NCBI GenBank assembly: GCA_902762305.1
Contig: CACWNW010000003.1
Span: 62,001-126,000 of the forward strand
Origin: Fibrobacter succinogenes
GTDB lineage: Bacteria; Fibrobacterota; Fibrobacteria; Fibrobacterales; Fibrobacteraceae
DNA length: 64,000 bases
Direction of reading: 5' to 3'
In this document: piece by piece, positions 1 to 8,273 of the stretch
Position numbering within the stretch: the first letter of the stretch is position 1
How the letters are laid out: the number at the start of each line of letters is the position of its first letter
Notes under the pieces: generated by a model
The model's input: only the letters and a program-made list of their open reading frames with translations
Told to the model about the DNA's origin: nothing
Database searches by the model: none
Program-made: the position numbers and the translations under genes

Positions 1-202
1 TCGCCGAAATCAATCCGGCCTTGAACCCTTCCTGCATGACCTCGTCGATATCGCGTTCGACTATCGTGGGAAGTCCCATGGCAACACGGGAAACCTTATT
101 GAAATCTACATCGCAGCCAATAACCCGATGGCCGAGCTTTGCGAGACACGCGATGCCTACACATCCAACATATCCCAAACCGAACACACTGATAGAAGCC
201 AT
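1..202 (-). CDS. Nucleotide-sugar dehydrogenase, N-terminal fragment
   Basis: Partial gene: only the first 67 residues lie in the window, and the rest runs off the left edge. The N-terminus carries a Rossmann NAD-binding motif (FGLGYVG at residues 7-13) followed by an acidic residue near position 31, as in the UDP-glucose/GDP-mannose dehydrogenase family. The start at 202 is 20 nt after the stop of the upstream dehydrogenase gene, so the two are probably co-transcribed. The substrate (UDP-glucose, GDP-mannose or another sugar nucleotide) cannot be decided from the fragment. Its likely role is supplying uronic-acid sugar nucleotides for envelope polysaccharide. Confidence 0.8.
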   Translation of the reverse strand, partial: MASISVFGLGYVGCVGIACLAKLGHRVIGCDVDFNKVSRVAMGLPTIVERDIDEVMQEGFKAGLISA

Positions 203-222
203 AATAAGAACCTATTCCGTTA

Positions 223-1593
223 CTACTCTGCCTTACCCTTGCCAATGCTGGAGACTTCGAAACCGATCTTGCGGAGGGCGTCGGCATCCAGGATATTACG
301 TCCGTCGAATACGAACGCGGGCTTTGCCATGCCCTTGTAGATGCGCTTCCAGTCGAGTTCGGCGAAGCACTTCCATTCCGTGCAGACCACCACGGCGTGT
401 GCGCCTTCGGCAGCCTTGTACGGGTCATCCTCGAACTGGACCTGGTCGATAACATCCTTCAGGTCGCGCTTTGCATCGGGGATAGCCTTCGGGTCGGTCA
501 CGACCGGCTGTGCATGTTCGGCGAGCAAGTCTCGCACCACGAGGTTTGCGGGGCTTTCGCGCGTATCACCGGTGTTAGCCTTGAAGGCAAATCCGAACAC
601 GGCAATCTTCTTCCCTGCAATCGTATTGAACATCGTCTCGAGCATGCGATCCACAACGCGGTGGGTCTGCCACTCGTTAATCTTCACAACGCTTTCCCAA
701 TAAGCAGCCACTTCGGGAAGTCCGTAATAGCCGCAAAGGTACACAAGATTCAGAATATCCTTCTTGAAGCAGGAACCACCGAAACCGATGGAAGCCTTGA
801 GGAACTTGGGCCCGATACGGCGGTCCTTGCCCATCACGTAGGCGACTTCGTCCACGTCGGCGCCGGTCTTTTCGCAGAGGGCGCTGATGGAGTTGATGGA
901 GCTGATGCGCTGCGCGAGGAATGCGTTCGCGGTGAGCTTCGTGAGTTCGGAGCTCCAGAGGTTCGTCGTAAGGATGCGGTCACGCGGAACCCAGTGGGCA
1001 TAGACGTCCACGAGCTTCTGGCAGGCGGCAAGTCCCGATTCCGTCTGATGGGAGCCGATAAGCACCCGATCGGGCTCAAACAAGTCGTTGATGGCAGTAC
1101 CTTCGGCGAGAAACTCGGGGTTGCTGAGCACTTCGAAGTGCAGGCCCTTGTCGTTGGAATTCAAGATGCGTTCCATCGCGGCGGCGGTACGGACGGGGAG
1201 CGTCGACTTCTCGACGATAATCTTGCCTTCGTCGGCAATTTCAAGAATATTGCGCGCGGTCTTTTCCCAGTACTGCAGGTCAGATGCCTTGCCGGCACCA
1301 TGGCCGAACGTCTTTGTCGGGGTATTCACCGAAACGAAGATGATGTCCGCTTCCTTGATAGCGGCAGGAATATCGGTACTAAAGAAGAGATTGCGGCCAC
1401 GGGCACGCTTCACCACATCGTCGAGGCCAGGTTCAAAAATCGGCAGGTTGTCGCTATTCCAGGCATCGATACGGGCCTGGTTGATATCGACTACGGTCAC
1501 TTTCACATCGGGACACTTGTCGGCAATAACAGTCATAGTGGGGCCACCGACGTAGCCCGCGCCAATACAAAGAATCTTGGTATTGAAATTCAT
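223..1593 (-). CDS. ugd: UDP-glucose 6-dehydrogenase, eukaryote-like form
   Basis: A 456-residue cytosolic enzyme predicted to oxidise UDP-glucose to UDP-glucuronate with two NAD+. Residues 11-16 (GAGYVG) form the NAD loop. Lys219 (LTKLTANAF region) and Cys275 ([10 protein letters not shown]) match the catalytic Lys and Cys of the family. Length and motifs such as [20 protein letters not shown] and IVEKSTLPV resemble the animal/plant-type UGDH more than the shorter E. coli Ugd. I place the start at 1593, where homology begins; an in-frame extension to 1713 adds only an unlikely low-complexity leader. No good Shine-Dalgarno is visible. It is followed 20 nt later by a second dehydrogenase of the same superfamily. 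Confidence 0.9.
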   Translation of the reverse strand: MNFNTKILCIGAGYVGGPTMTVIADKCPDVKVTVVDINQARIDAWNSDNLPIFEPGLDDVVKRARGRNLFFSTDIPAAIKEADIIFVSVNTPTKTFGHGAGKASDLQYWEKTARNILEIADEGKIIVEKSTLPVRTAAAMERILNSNDKGLHFEVLSNPEFLAEGTAINDLFEPDRVLIGSHQTESGLAACQKLVDVYAHWVPRDRILTTNLWSSELTKLTANAFLAQRISSINSISALCEKTGADVDEVAYVMGKDRRIGPKFLKASIGFGGSCFKKDILNLVYLCGYYGLPEVAAYWESVVKINEWQTHRVVDRMLETMFNTIAGKKIAVFGFAFKANTGDTRESPANLVVRDLLAEHAQPVVTDPKAIPDAKRDLKDVIDQVQFEDDPYKAAEGAHAVVVCTEWKCFAELDWKRIYKGMAKPAFVFDGRNILDADALRKIGFEVSSIGKGKAE

Positions 1594-1649
1594 AATGTGT
1601 AAAAAATAGCAATAAATCCCCTCGCAGGCACACCCTTTACGGAAAGGTC

Positions 1650-1690
1650 GTTGTAAAAAAGAAAATGGGCTTTTTTCGCCCGTTTTTAGC
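1650..1690 (-). terminator. Weak hairpin with T-rich tail after the CotH gene
   Basis: On the minus strand a short GGGC/GCCC stem with an A-rich loop is followed by a T-rich run. It lies between the CotH-kinase gene and ugd, amid short direct repeats of GCCCGTTTTT. The stem is only four pairs, so this is a weak terminator candidate. Confidence 0.35.
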
Positions 1691-1742
1691 GTTTTTTGCC
1701 CGTTTTTGCACAAGCGGGCCTAACCAAAAAATGTGAGCAAGG

Positions 1743-4532
1743 TTACTTGAAAATCGCAGTAAGCGAACTCACCTCTTCGGGCATTACAGTCCGGGTAATT
1801 TCCTTGGAGCCGTCGTCCCAACGCGAAAACACCCCACCATCGGTCGCCTGAGCCGTCAGCGTAACCGGGAACCCCTTGAAGAACTCGATTACCTTATTGT
1901 CGGAATCCAGCGGAAGCCCATGCACCAGGATGCGCCCCCGGCCTTCGACCTTCAGCGTCACCGCAATCGGTTCGTCAAGTTCGAAATGCTCGCGCAGTTC
2001 ATCTCGAATTACCGTAGGCCTCTCGTCGATAAAATCCTCAATCGCAGCAAGATAACGAACCATTCTCGATTCGTTCAACTCCCAGCGGATCTGATCGCGG
2101 ACCACTTCCGGCCCTACTTCGGCCAGGAGTGTGTCAAGCCGGGCGCGAACGCGCTTGCTTTCGAAGTTCATCGACAAAAGCGCCATCATGCGGTTGATAA
2201 AGGCAGCATGGAATCCTTCATTCTCCAGCATTCGCCGCAACAGCAGCGTATGCTCCGGACCATTCGGCCAACTCGGGCCCTCATCCGACGTCACGAAATC
2301 GAATATGTTCATGTCCTGGTATTCGCTATAGTTGTTGCCGAATCCAAAATCCAGGTCGTAGAGGAACCATTTCCAGCGCGTCTTCGGATTGGTGCTACGC
2401 CACTTCTTCATGTTGTTTGCCGGCCAGTCCCGGTTGTCGGCAAAGATTTCCGTATGCGTGTAATTGAGGAAATTGTCTACGTCGATTTGCGATGCGATGT
2501 AAGCATAGTTGTCCTCGTCGTCCAAATGATGCATCTCCAGCCATTCCATCAGCGCGATGTAATCCACGGCCGAACCTGCCGACACCGTATTGTCCGCCTT
2601 GACCAGGTCTATCTCGTCGGGATTGAGGCCGTAGTGCGTTTCGAAATAGTATTCGGTAGAACGCTCGCGGATATTGTGGATTCCGAAATCCACACCATTG
2701 TAGTAAACTACCGCACCACGCCCGCGTTGGTAATCGACTCCGAGCCCTTCGCTAATGGAACTCGCCAAGCGGTCTCGTACATAATCGTTGCCGAAATTGC
2801 CCCCGTTGTTGCGCAGCAGGAAAACCTTAAACTTGTTCAGTTCCGGGAAATCGGGGAACAGCGGGTATTTCAGGCGGCTGTCCCCATACTTTTCGCGGAA
2901 GGTTATCGCGACCGATTTCTTGGGATTCTGGCGACTGTAGTTGCCAAATATCTTCAATCCGGCACGTTTCGAGAACGCGGGTTCGTTCGTCCCCGGTTCA
3001 ACGAAATCCACGACAACGGGAATTTCCTTATCCAGCCAGTAGTTCGCACCGTAATGCGGGGCCTTTTCCTCAGCAAAATTGCCTTCCATGTAGATTCCCG
3101 TATCCGGATCGAACAGCGAGTTCGAATCGGCAATTATGAACGCAACCGGCAGCAATCGGGGGTCACTGCGAACATAAGTGCGGGCAATTTCATCACCAGG
3201 GAGCGCTCCAGGCGCAAAACTGGCACAACGGATAGCCATCGTTTTATTCACAGACAACGTTGTCACAACAGGACTATCGGCTGTAGGCGCAAATCCCCCC
3301 GTCGCGCAACGCACATCGGCACTCTCGGGGAATTCGATAACAAAGGTATCGGCAAAGAATCCCGAAGGAGGTATCTCGGCCAGCGTATCGACCGATGGCG
3401 AACGTTTTTCGACGACTTTCTCAGTCGCTAGCCCATAAGGCGTAGGGTCCGCAAAGCCAAAACCCAAGTCGCCGTTCAAATCGCCCAAGGCCCAAGCCTT
3501 GCCAATAGGCACCTGCGGGTACGAAATCGAGTCCACAATCTCGTGCTCGGCATTCATCAGGTAAAGCGAACCGCCCAATTTGTCCAGTTTAAAGTTCGCA
3601 TGTGGTTCATGCCCCCTATTGCGAGCAATATAGCTGAATACCTTTACGGTCACTTCCTGCGACTCGTTCGTTTCCGGACTCAAGCGAGTCCCATAAATGT
3701 TCTCGAGGTCAGGGTAAGTCTTGCCCGTCGGTAGCGCCACACGGTACACCGTCGAGGAATCCCCCGTACCCGTCAAGATCATCTCGTAGCCCATCCAATC
3801 ATCCAAAGTGGGCTGCGCAAGCCTGAAAGAGACTTTCCTGTCTTTGGTAATAAACGCCCGGATCAGGATTTCGTTTGCCGCAGAAATATCCATCACATCC
3901 GACTTGCTGCTACTGCCCGTACCCACGAAAACCGATATCGACGACCAGCCCAGTTCCACATTATCGCCCAGCTGCATGACAGCACCGAACCGGGCCACCC
4001 CCTCTTCTGCGAAGCAATTTTTCTTTTTGCCTTCGAGCGGGTTTGCATAACTATAACCCGGAGGGTCACTCTGCGAATCGGTCCAAGTCCAGCAACCAGG
4101 CCCAATCATATCCAGCGTATCGTGCGGCATCACGTAATCGGGGTAGTTCTTTCCCGACATGAAAATCAGCAAAAAAGAATTCGGCGGAAGAAGAACTTTG
4201 CCGAATTTCCATTTTTCGGGTTCAGATTTCGAATCCGTAAGGAACATTCCCGACAAGTCGAGCGTATCGGGAGAATTGTTGGCCAGCTCCACCCAGCCGG
4301 CATCGTCACCCTCGTGGTCCTTGTACGATGTATTTACCGGGTTGACTTCGGTAAAAGCGACCGAAACGCCAATATCAGTGAGCGCATTCGCAGAGTCTAT
4401 AGAATGGCTACTTTCAGGGAACTTGAGTTCCAATGAACCAGAGGTATCATCGAAACAGGCCGACAAAGGTATCATCGGAACAAAAATGAAAAAAGCCCAA
4501 AACAGGCCCTTCTTTAAAGCAGCCCTACACAT
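1743..4532 (-). CDS. Lipoprotein with lamin-tail and CotH-kinase domains
   Basis: A 929-residue predicted outer-envelope lipoprotein. The N-terminus has a hydrophobic segment ending in the lipobox LSAC (Cys26). A lamin-tail-like domain follows at about residues 50-170 (FTEVNPV, DDAGWVELANNSPDTLDLSG). The C-terminal half has a CotH-kinase domain: the NRDWPANNMKKWR block and the YDLDFGF motif hold the conserved Asn and Asp of spore-coat-kinase-like folds. The last 70 residues resemble an InlB-type bacterial repeat (FSRWDDGSKEI ... LTAIFK). CotH-type proteins can phosphorylate secreted proteins; the target here is unknown. A TATATT box ends about 9 nt upstream of the ATG with no Shine-Dalgarno. 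Confidence 0.8.
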   Translation of the reverse strand: MCRAALKKGLFWAFFIFVPMIPLSACFDDTSGSLELKFPESSHSIDSANALTDIGVSVAFTEVNPVNTSYKDHEGDDAGWVELANNSPDTLDLSGMFLTDSKSEPEKWKFGKVLLPPNSFLLIFMSGKNYPDYVMPHDTLDMIGPGCWTWTDSQSDPPGYSYANPLEGKKKNCFAEEGVARFGAVMQLGDNVELGWSSISVFVGTGSSSKSDVMDISAANEILIRAFITKDRKVSFRLAQPTLDDWMGYEMILTGTGDSSTVYRVALPTGKTYPDLENIYGTRLSPETNESQEVTVKVFSYIARNRGHEPHANFKLDKLGGSLYLMNAEHEIVDSISYPQVPIGKAWALGDLNGDLGFGFADPTPYGLATEKVVEKRSPSVDTLAEIPPSGFFADTFVIEFPESADVRCATGGFAPTADSPVVTTLSVNKTMAIRCASFAPGALPGDEIARTYVRSDPRLLPVAFIIADSNSLFDPDTGIYMEGNFAEEKAPHYGANYWLDKEIPVVVDFVEPGTNEPAFSKRAGLKIFGNYSRQNPKKSVAITFREKYGDSRLKYPLFPDFPELNKFKVFLLRNNGGNFGNDYVRDRLASSISEGLGVDYQRGRGAVVYYNGVDFGIHNIRERSTEYYFETHYGLNPDEIDLVKADNTVSAGSAVDYIALMEWLEMHHLDDEDNYAYIASQIDVDNFLNYTHTEIFADNRDWPANNMKKWRSTNPKTRWKWFLYDLDFGFGNNYSEYQDMNIFDFVTSDEGPSWPNGPEHTLLLRRMLENEGFHAAFINRMMALLSMNFESKRVRARLDTLLAEVGPEVVRDQIRWELNESRMVRYLAAIEDFIDERPTVIRDELREHFELDEPIAVTLKVEGRGRILVHGLPLDSDNKVIEFFKGFPVTLTAQATDGGVFSRWDDGSKEITRTVMPEEVSSLTAIFK

Positions 4533-4602
4533 TCATCAACTAATATATATAAAAAAGATCGGGAAGGATTTTTACGAAATGCCGTATCTAATCCAGGTCA
4601 CA

Positions 4603-5436
4603 CTACTTCTTGCGCCTGGGCCTGCGCACCACAAAAAGGGCTGCCCCCATCAGTACCAGAAGCACCGAAATGATTTTCCCTATCGGGAAGGCCTCCGAGA
4701 ACACGACCGCACCGGCAAGGATAGGCACGGCGGCACCGACCGCGGCACTGAACGGCACAATAAAGAGGGCACGGCCCCGCGAGAAGGATATCTGCGAATA
4801 GAGGAAGGCGATACCATAGGTAAGCACGTAGCCCCACACGCGCAGGTCCAGCAGCAGGCCAAAGACTGCAGACATGTCCACGTTATCGAGGTCAAAATCC
4901 ATCGTCACGCTCTTGTAGAACGCGGCAGAAAGGCCGAACCCCACGCCCATAATGAGCGAGTCCGTCATTTCGCGGTTCTTGCACAGAAACTGCGCAAGGA
5001 TTGCCACAAAAGAAAGCGCACCCGCAAAAGCCCACAGGAGGGAGACATTCTGCATGCCGGTAGATTCGCCCAGGTTCTCCACGGAATAGAGAAGGCCCGC
5101 CACCACGAAGCAGATAGCCACCACGATGCGCTTCGTCAGCGCCTCCTTCAAGATGCAGAATCCCATCAGGGCGGTAAGCACCGGATTCAGGACCATCATG
5201 GGCTGCACCTGGCTCAAATCGTAACGCGCCATCGCGACGTAGTAGCCGGCCGTAGCCAGGACGGAGCAACCGATTCCAAGCCACCAGAACTTATTCGAGA
5301 CAACGCCCTTGAAAAAATCCCAGGGCTTGGACATCCCGCCGGTAAGCTTGCCGACAGAGGATACCCCCGACTTTTCGAGGATGTTTCCGCATGCAAAAAG
5401 GAATGCAGGGCCGATTGTTAGAAGAAGGAAAAGCAT
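4603..5436 (-). CDS. DMT-superfamily (EamA-like) transporter
   Basis: A 277-residue inner-membrane protein with about ten hydrophobic segments and the two-fold repeat layout of drug/metabolite transporters. It ends in a short positive tail (RRPRRKK). The substrate is unknown. The start at 5436 is unusual: a TATATT -10 box (5443-5448) lies only 6 nt before the ATG and there is no Shine-Dalgarno, so the mRNA may be leaderless. That -10 box touches the repeat that borders the adjacent S23 gene. Confidence 0.75.
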   Translation of the reverse strand: MLFLLLTIGPAFLFACGNILEKSGVSSVGKLTGGMSKPWDFFKGVVSNKFWWLGIGCSVLATAGYYVAMARYDLSQVQPMMVLNPVLTALMGFCILKEALTKRIVVAICFVVAGLLYSVENLGESTGMQNVSLLWAFAGALSFVAILAQFLCKNREMTDSLIMGVGFGLSAAFYKSVTMDFDLDNVDMSAVFGLLLDLRVWGYVLTYGIAFLYSQISFSRGRALFIVPFSAAVGAAVPILAGAVVFSEAFPIGKIISVLLVLMGAALFVVRRPRRKK

Positions 5437-5442
5437 ACTGGT

Positions 5443-5448
5443 AATATA
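5443..5448 (-). promoter_or_regulatory. -10 box immediately before the transporter start
   Basis: TATATT on the minus strand, with 6 nt between it and the ATG at 5436. Normal spacing from -10 to the first transcribed base places transcription start on the start codon. No convincing -35 element was found. Confidence 0.5.
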
Positions 5449-5479
5449 GTTCCTAGTTCCTAGTTACTAGTTCTGAGTT
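5447..5479. repeat. TAGTTACTAGT-type repeat, left flank of S23 gene
   Basis: Built from overlapping AGTTCCTAGT, TAGTTACTAG and AGTTCTGAGT units. It is present in inverted orientation on the other side of the S23 gene (5875-5906) and again as a pair at 37301-37457. It encodes the last residues of the S23 protein. Confidence 0.75.
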
Positions 5480-5866
5480 TGCAGGATAAGACCTTCTTTT
5501 TCTTGAGCCACAATTCACAGGCCTCAATAAAGATTTAAGCATCTTACTTACTTCATCTAAAAGAGAAAATAAAGGTTCCAAATCCTGTTGTTTCAAATAA
5601 CCTATGTTCAAGCACAATAAAAGTTGCGTTTCTAGTTCGGCTGCGGAACCCTTTGCAATTCTCAAAAAATAAGACATTTCCGTTTTTGATTCTCTTGCAC
5701 ATCCTTCCGCTATGTTTGATGGAATCGACACTACTGCTCGCCGTATTTGATCAGACAACGCATAAATTTCTTCTTTTGGCAAATACTTCACTATAGCATA
5801 GACACTTTTTGCCAATTCCATTGATTTTTGCCACACAATCAAATCTTGATAATTCGAGACTGCCAT
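5453..5866 (-). CDS. Four-helix-bundle protein (S23 / 23S-IVS family)
   Basis: A 137-residue all-helical protein. The sequence Y-x-D-L-x-V-W-Q-K near the N-terminus, the central IPSNIAEG motif and the E-T-Q-L-L-L block are hallmarks of the S23 family, first seen in 23S rRNA intervening sequences and related to the Avd accessory protein of diversity-generating retroelements. No rRNA or reverse transcriptase is nearby. The gene is isolated between slt and a transporter and is enclosed by inverted copies of a small repeat; its C-terminus (ANSELVTRN) is read from the repeat itself. The cellular role is unknown. Confidence 0.9.
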   Translation of the reverse strand: MAVSNYQDLIVWQKSMELAKSVYAIVKYLPKEEIYALSDQIRRAVVSIPSNIAEGCARESKTEMSYFLRIAKGSAAELETQLLLCLNIGYLKQQDLEPLFSLLDEVSKMLKSLLRPVNCGSRKRRSYPANSELVTRN

Positions 5867-5874
5867 ACCCTATA

Positions 5875-5906
5875 CCCTAGTAACTAGTAACTCAGAACTA
5901 AGAACT
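5875..5906. repeat. TAGTTACTAGT-type repeat, right flank of S23 gene
   Basis: Inverted counterpart of the left flank, with units CTAGTAACTAGTAACTCAG and AGAACTAAGAACT. It abuts the stop codon of the lytic transglycosylase gene (5907-5909), as if the element had been placed exactly between two genes. Confidence 0.75.
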
Positions 5907-8258
5907 CTATATCCCGTCATAAATTTCTTGATAAATCCAGTAATTCCCCATGACGCGCTTCACGTAGTCGCGGGTTTCCCAGTAGCTGATTTCCTCGGCG
6001 CGGATATCCCAGGGCTTGCCTTCGCCCGCGGCCTGCCAGCGCTTGGTGGGTTTCGGGCCCGCATTGTAGTTCCCGAGCACATACATGTAGTCGTCACTGT
6101 ATTGCGCCTTCAGGTCCACGAGGTAGCGGATGCCCAGCCGGATATTCATATACGGGTTGTACAATTGCGAGGGGTCGAACGTTTCGAGGCTTTCCTGTTT
6201 CGCAAGCATCTTGCCGGTCGCGGGCATAATCTGCAGCAGCCCGCAAGCGCCCGCAGGCGAGGTAATCTGGTAGTCGAAAATGGATTCCTGGCGCATCACG
6301 CTGTAAACGAAGAACGGGTCGATGCGCGAGCCGGAATGGAACTTCACCTGGTCCGTGTACGGTACCGGGAACAGATAATGCAGCACATCGATTGGGGGCG
6401 CCATCAACTTGCGGCGGTCAATCTGGGCCTGGAACTGGCGCGCAAGCCTGTAGCCCGCGGCAATCTCGCCCATGTCGTAGAACAGCTTGCCGTATTCGTA
6501 CAAGAAATCTAGGCGCTTCGCATTCTTCTTGCGGGCCTCGTCGTACAGGGCGAACGCTTCGTCACTGAACCCGTACTGGAACAGCGTCTTTATGCGGTTG
6601 TAGCGTTCCGGCGTGTACGTCGGGTCGGGTTTCTCGTTCTTCTGGATATTGCGTACCCAGGCGAGCGTCTCCTCGGGCGACATCGCAATCCCGCGGGCAT
6701 ACGGCACCTCGGATGCGCTCATGAGCTTGTATTCCACCAGCTTCATGCGGCTCTTGTGCGCATAGTAGGCCAGCGGGAAATCGCGGATGCAGTCGAGGTA
6801 GGCCTCGCGAGCGAGGGAATCCTTCCCCATCTTCATGTAGGTATCGCCCAGGAACATGCGGGCACCGCTGCCACTCCACAGGAAGGGTTCCTTGGTGGCA
6901 TCGATAAACGCCTGTTCGGCCTCGGCCCACTTCTCCTGCTTGAAATAGATGAAGCCTATGCGGAACTTCGCCCACTGGCGTTTCACATTGTTCTTGAAAC
7001 GCGGGTTGGCAAGTTTCTTGAAGCATACCACCGCGCTGTCGTAGTTTTCCTTCTGCTCGTACTCGAATCCCTTCACCCACAGGTTGTTCGCATTTTCCTT
7101 GCTGAACTGGCTTGCATCCTGCAGCATCGCGTCGAGCCTGCGGATTTCCTTCGTGTTCTTCGCCGTCGCGCTGCGGAGCAGGCGGAGCGCGGCCTGGATC
7201 CACACGGGGCGCGCTTCCACGGAATCCACGAGGAACTTGAACTGCCTTGCCGCCTCGTCGTTGCGGTTCAGGGCCTTCAGCGCATTGCCGCGCTTTTCCC
7301 ACAGCACAATTCGCGTGTTCATGTCGAGCGTACTTGCCGGCAGCAGAGCCTGCAGGGAATCTGCCGCGGGCGCCACCGCAGTTTCGGGCTGCGACTGGAC
7401 CATGTCACGGTCCATAATCGCGATGGAATCCAGCAGGCGCATGCAGCTCGAGGCCTCGTCCTTCGCGCAGGCCATCTTGGCATAGGCGACCTTCTCGGCC
7501 AGGGATTCCGGAGCCGCCTGCACCGAACGCAACCTGCGGACCGCAACAAATGCGGAATCGCGGTACGGAGTCGATGTTGCAAGCAACTGCATGTAAAGGC
7601 GCTTCGCCTGCTTCTGCTGCTTATTTTGTTCTAAATACACCGCATAGCGGTACTTGAGCACGGCGGCATCGTCGCCCTTGGGGTACTTGTCCAAGAACGC
7701 CTTCAGGGAATCGGCCCGCGAAGATTCCTTCAGCGACGAATCTGCAAGGGCGGCTTCTACGCGGAGCCTTGCCGCGGTCTTCGCGAACGCTGCGCCCTTC
7801 TCAAACTTCTTGCCCAGACCAAGCGCCGAACGCATTCCGGGGAAATCGCCCTGGTTGAACCTGGACCTCGCCATGCGGAGTACGACCTCGGATTCCAGCT
7901 TCGGGTCACGGGCGCGCAGCGCATCGTAGGCCGCATAGGCGCTGTCCCAATTTTCCGTATAGTAGAAGTAGGCCGCCTTCGCGTAGTCGCGCACATTCGC
8001 AGCAAGGGTCGTGTCGTCCATGCTCTTCTTCGCACGGTCCGCACGCACCACACGGTTATGAAAATCGGCAGACGCAATCTGTTCCAGTCCTGCATACGGG
8101 TTCTCGGGAACCGCCTGCGCAGTTTCGCCAGGAGCCGCATTCCCCGCAAGGGTACCATCCGCAGGCTTGTCGCCGTTCTCACCAGAGGCATGGCAGGCGA
8201 CAATCAATCCCAAAACAGGAACAAAACGGCGGAAAAGCACCGATTTATAAAGCGACAT
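5907..8258 (-). CDS. Soluble lytic murein transglycosylase-like lipoprotein
   Basis: A 783-residue periplasmic enzyme predicted to cleave peptidoglycan glycan strands to 1,6-anhydromuropeptides. The signal peptide ends in a lipobox-like LIVAC. A long helical TPR-like superhelix fills most of the protein, with a C-terminal SLT domain at about residues 620-783. This domain has the catalytic Glu in VMRQES, the AGACGLLQIMP block and the LGNYNAGP motif, as in E. coli Slt70. A strong Shine-Dalgarno (GGAGG) precedes the start. It begins 15 nt after ptsI, so it is probably in the MCE-ptsH-ptsI transcript. Confidence 0.88.
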   Translation of the reverse strand: MSLYKSVLFRRFVPVLGLIVACHASGENGDKPADGTLAGNAAPGETAQAVPENPYAGLEQIASADFHNRVVRADRAKKSMDDTTLAANVRDYAKAAYFYYTENWDSAYAAYDALRARDPKLESEVVLRMARSRFNQGDFPGMRSALGLGKKFEKGAAFAKTAARLRVEAALADSSLKESSRADSLKAFLDKYPKGDDAAVLKYRYAVYLEQNKQQKQAKRLYMQLLATSTPYRDSAFVAVRRLRSVQAAPESLAEKVAYAKMACAKDEASSCMRLLDSIAIMDRDMVQSQPETAVAPAADSLQALLPASTLDMNTRIVLWEKRGNALKALNRNDEAARQFKFLVDSVEARPVWIQAALRLLRSATAKNTKEIRRLDAMLQDASQFSKENANNLWVKGFEYEQKENYDSAVVCFKKLANPRFKNNVKRQWAKFRIGFIYFKQEKWAEAEQAFIDATKEPFLWSGSGARMFLGDTYMKMGKDSLAREAYLDCIRDFPLAYYAHKSRMKLVEYKLMSASEVPYARGIAMSPEETLAWVRNIQKNEKPDPTYTPERYNRIKTLFQYGFSDEAFALYDEARKKNAKRLDFLYEYGKLFYDMGEIAAGYRLARQFQAQIDRRKLMAPPIDVLHYLFPVPYTDQVKFHSGSRIDPFFVYSVMRQESIFDYQITSPAGACGLLQIMPATGKMLAKQESLETFDPSQLYNPYMNIRLGIRYLVDLKAQYSDDYMYVLGNYNAGPKPTKRWQAAGEGKPWDIRAEEISYWETRDYVKRVMGNYWIYQEIYDGI

Positions 8259-8273
8259 TCACACCTCCAGGAA

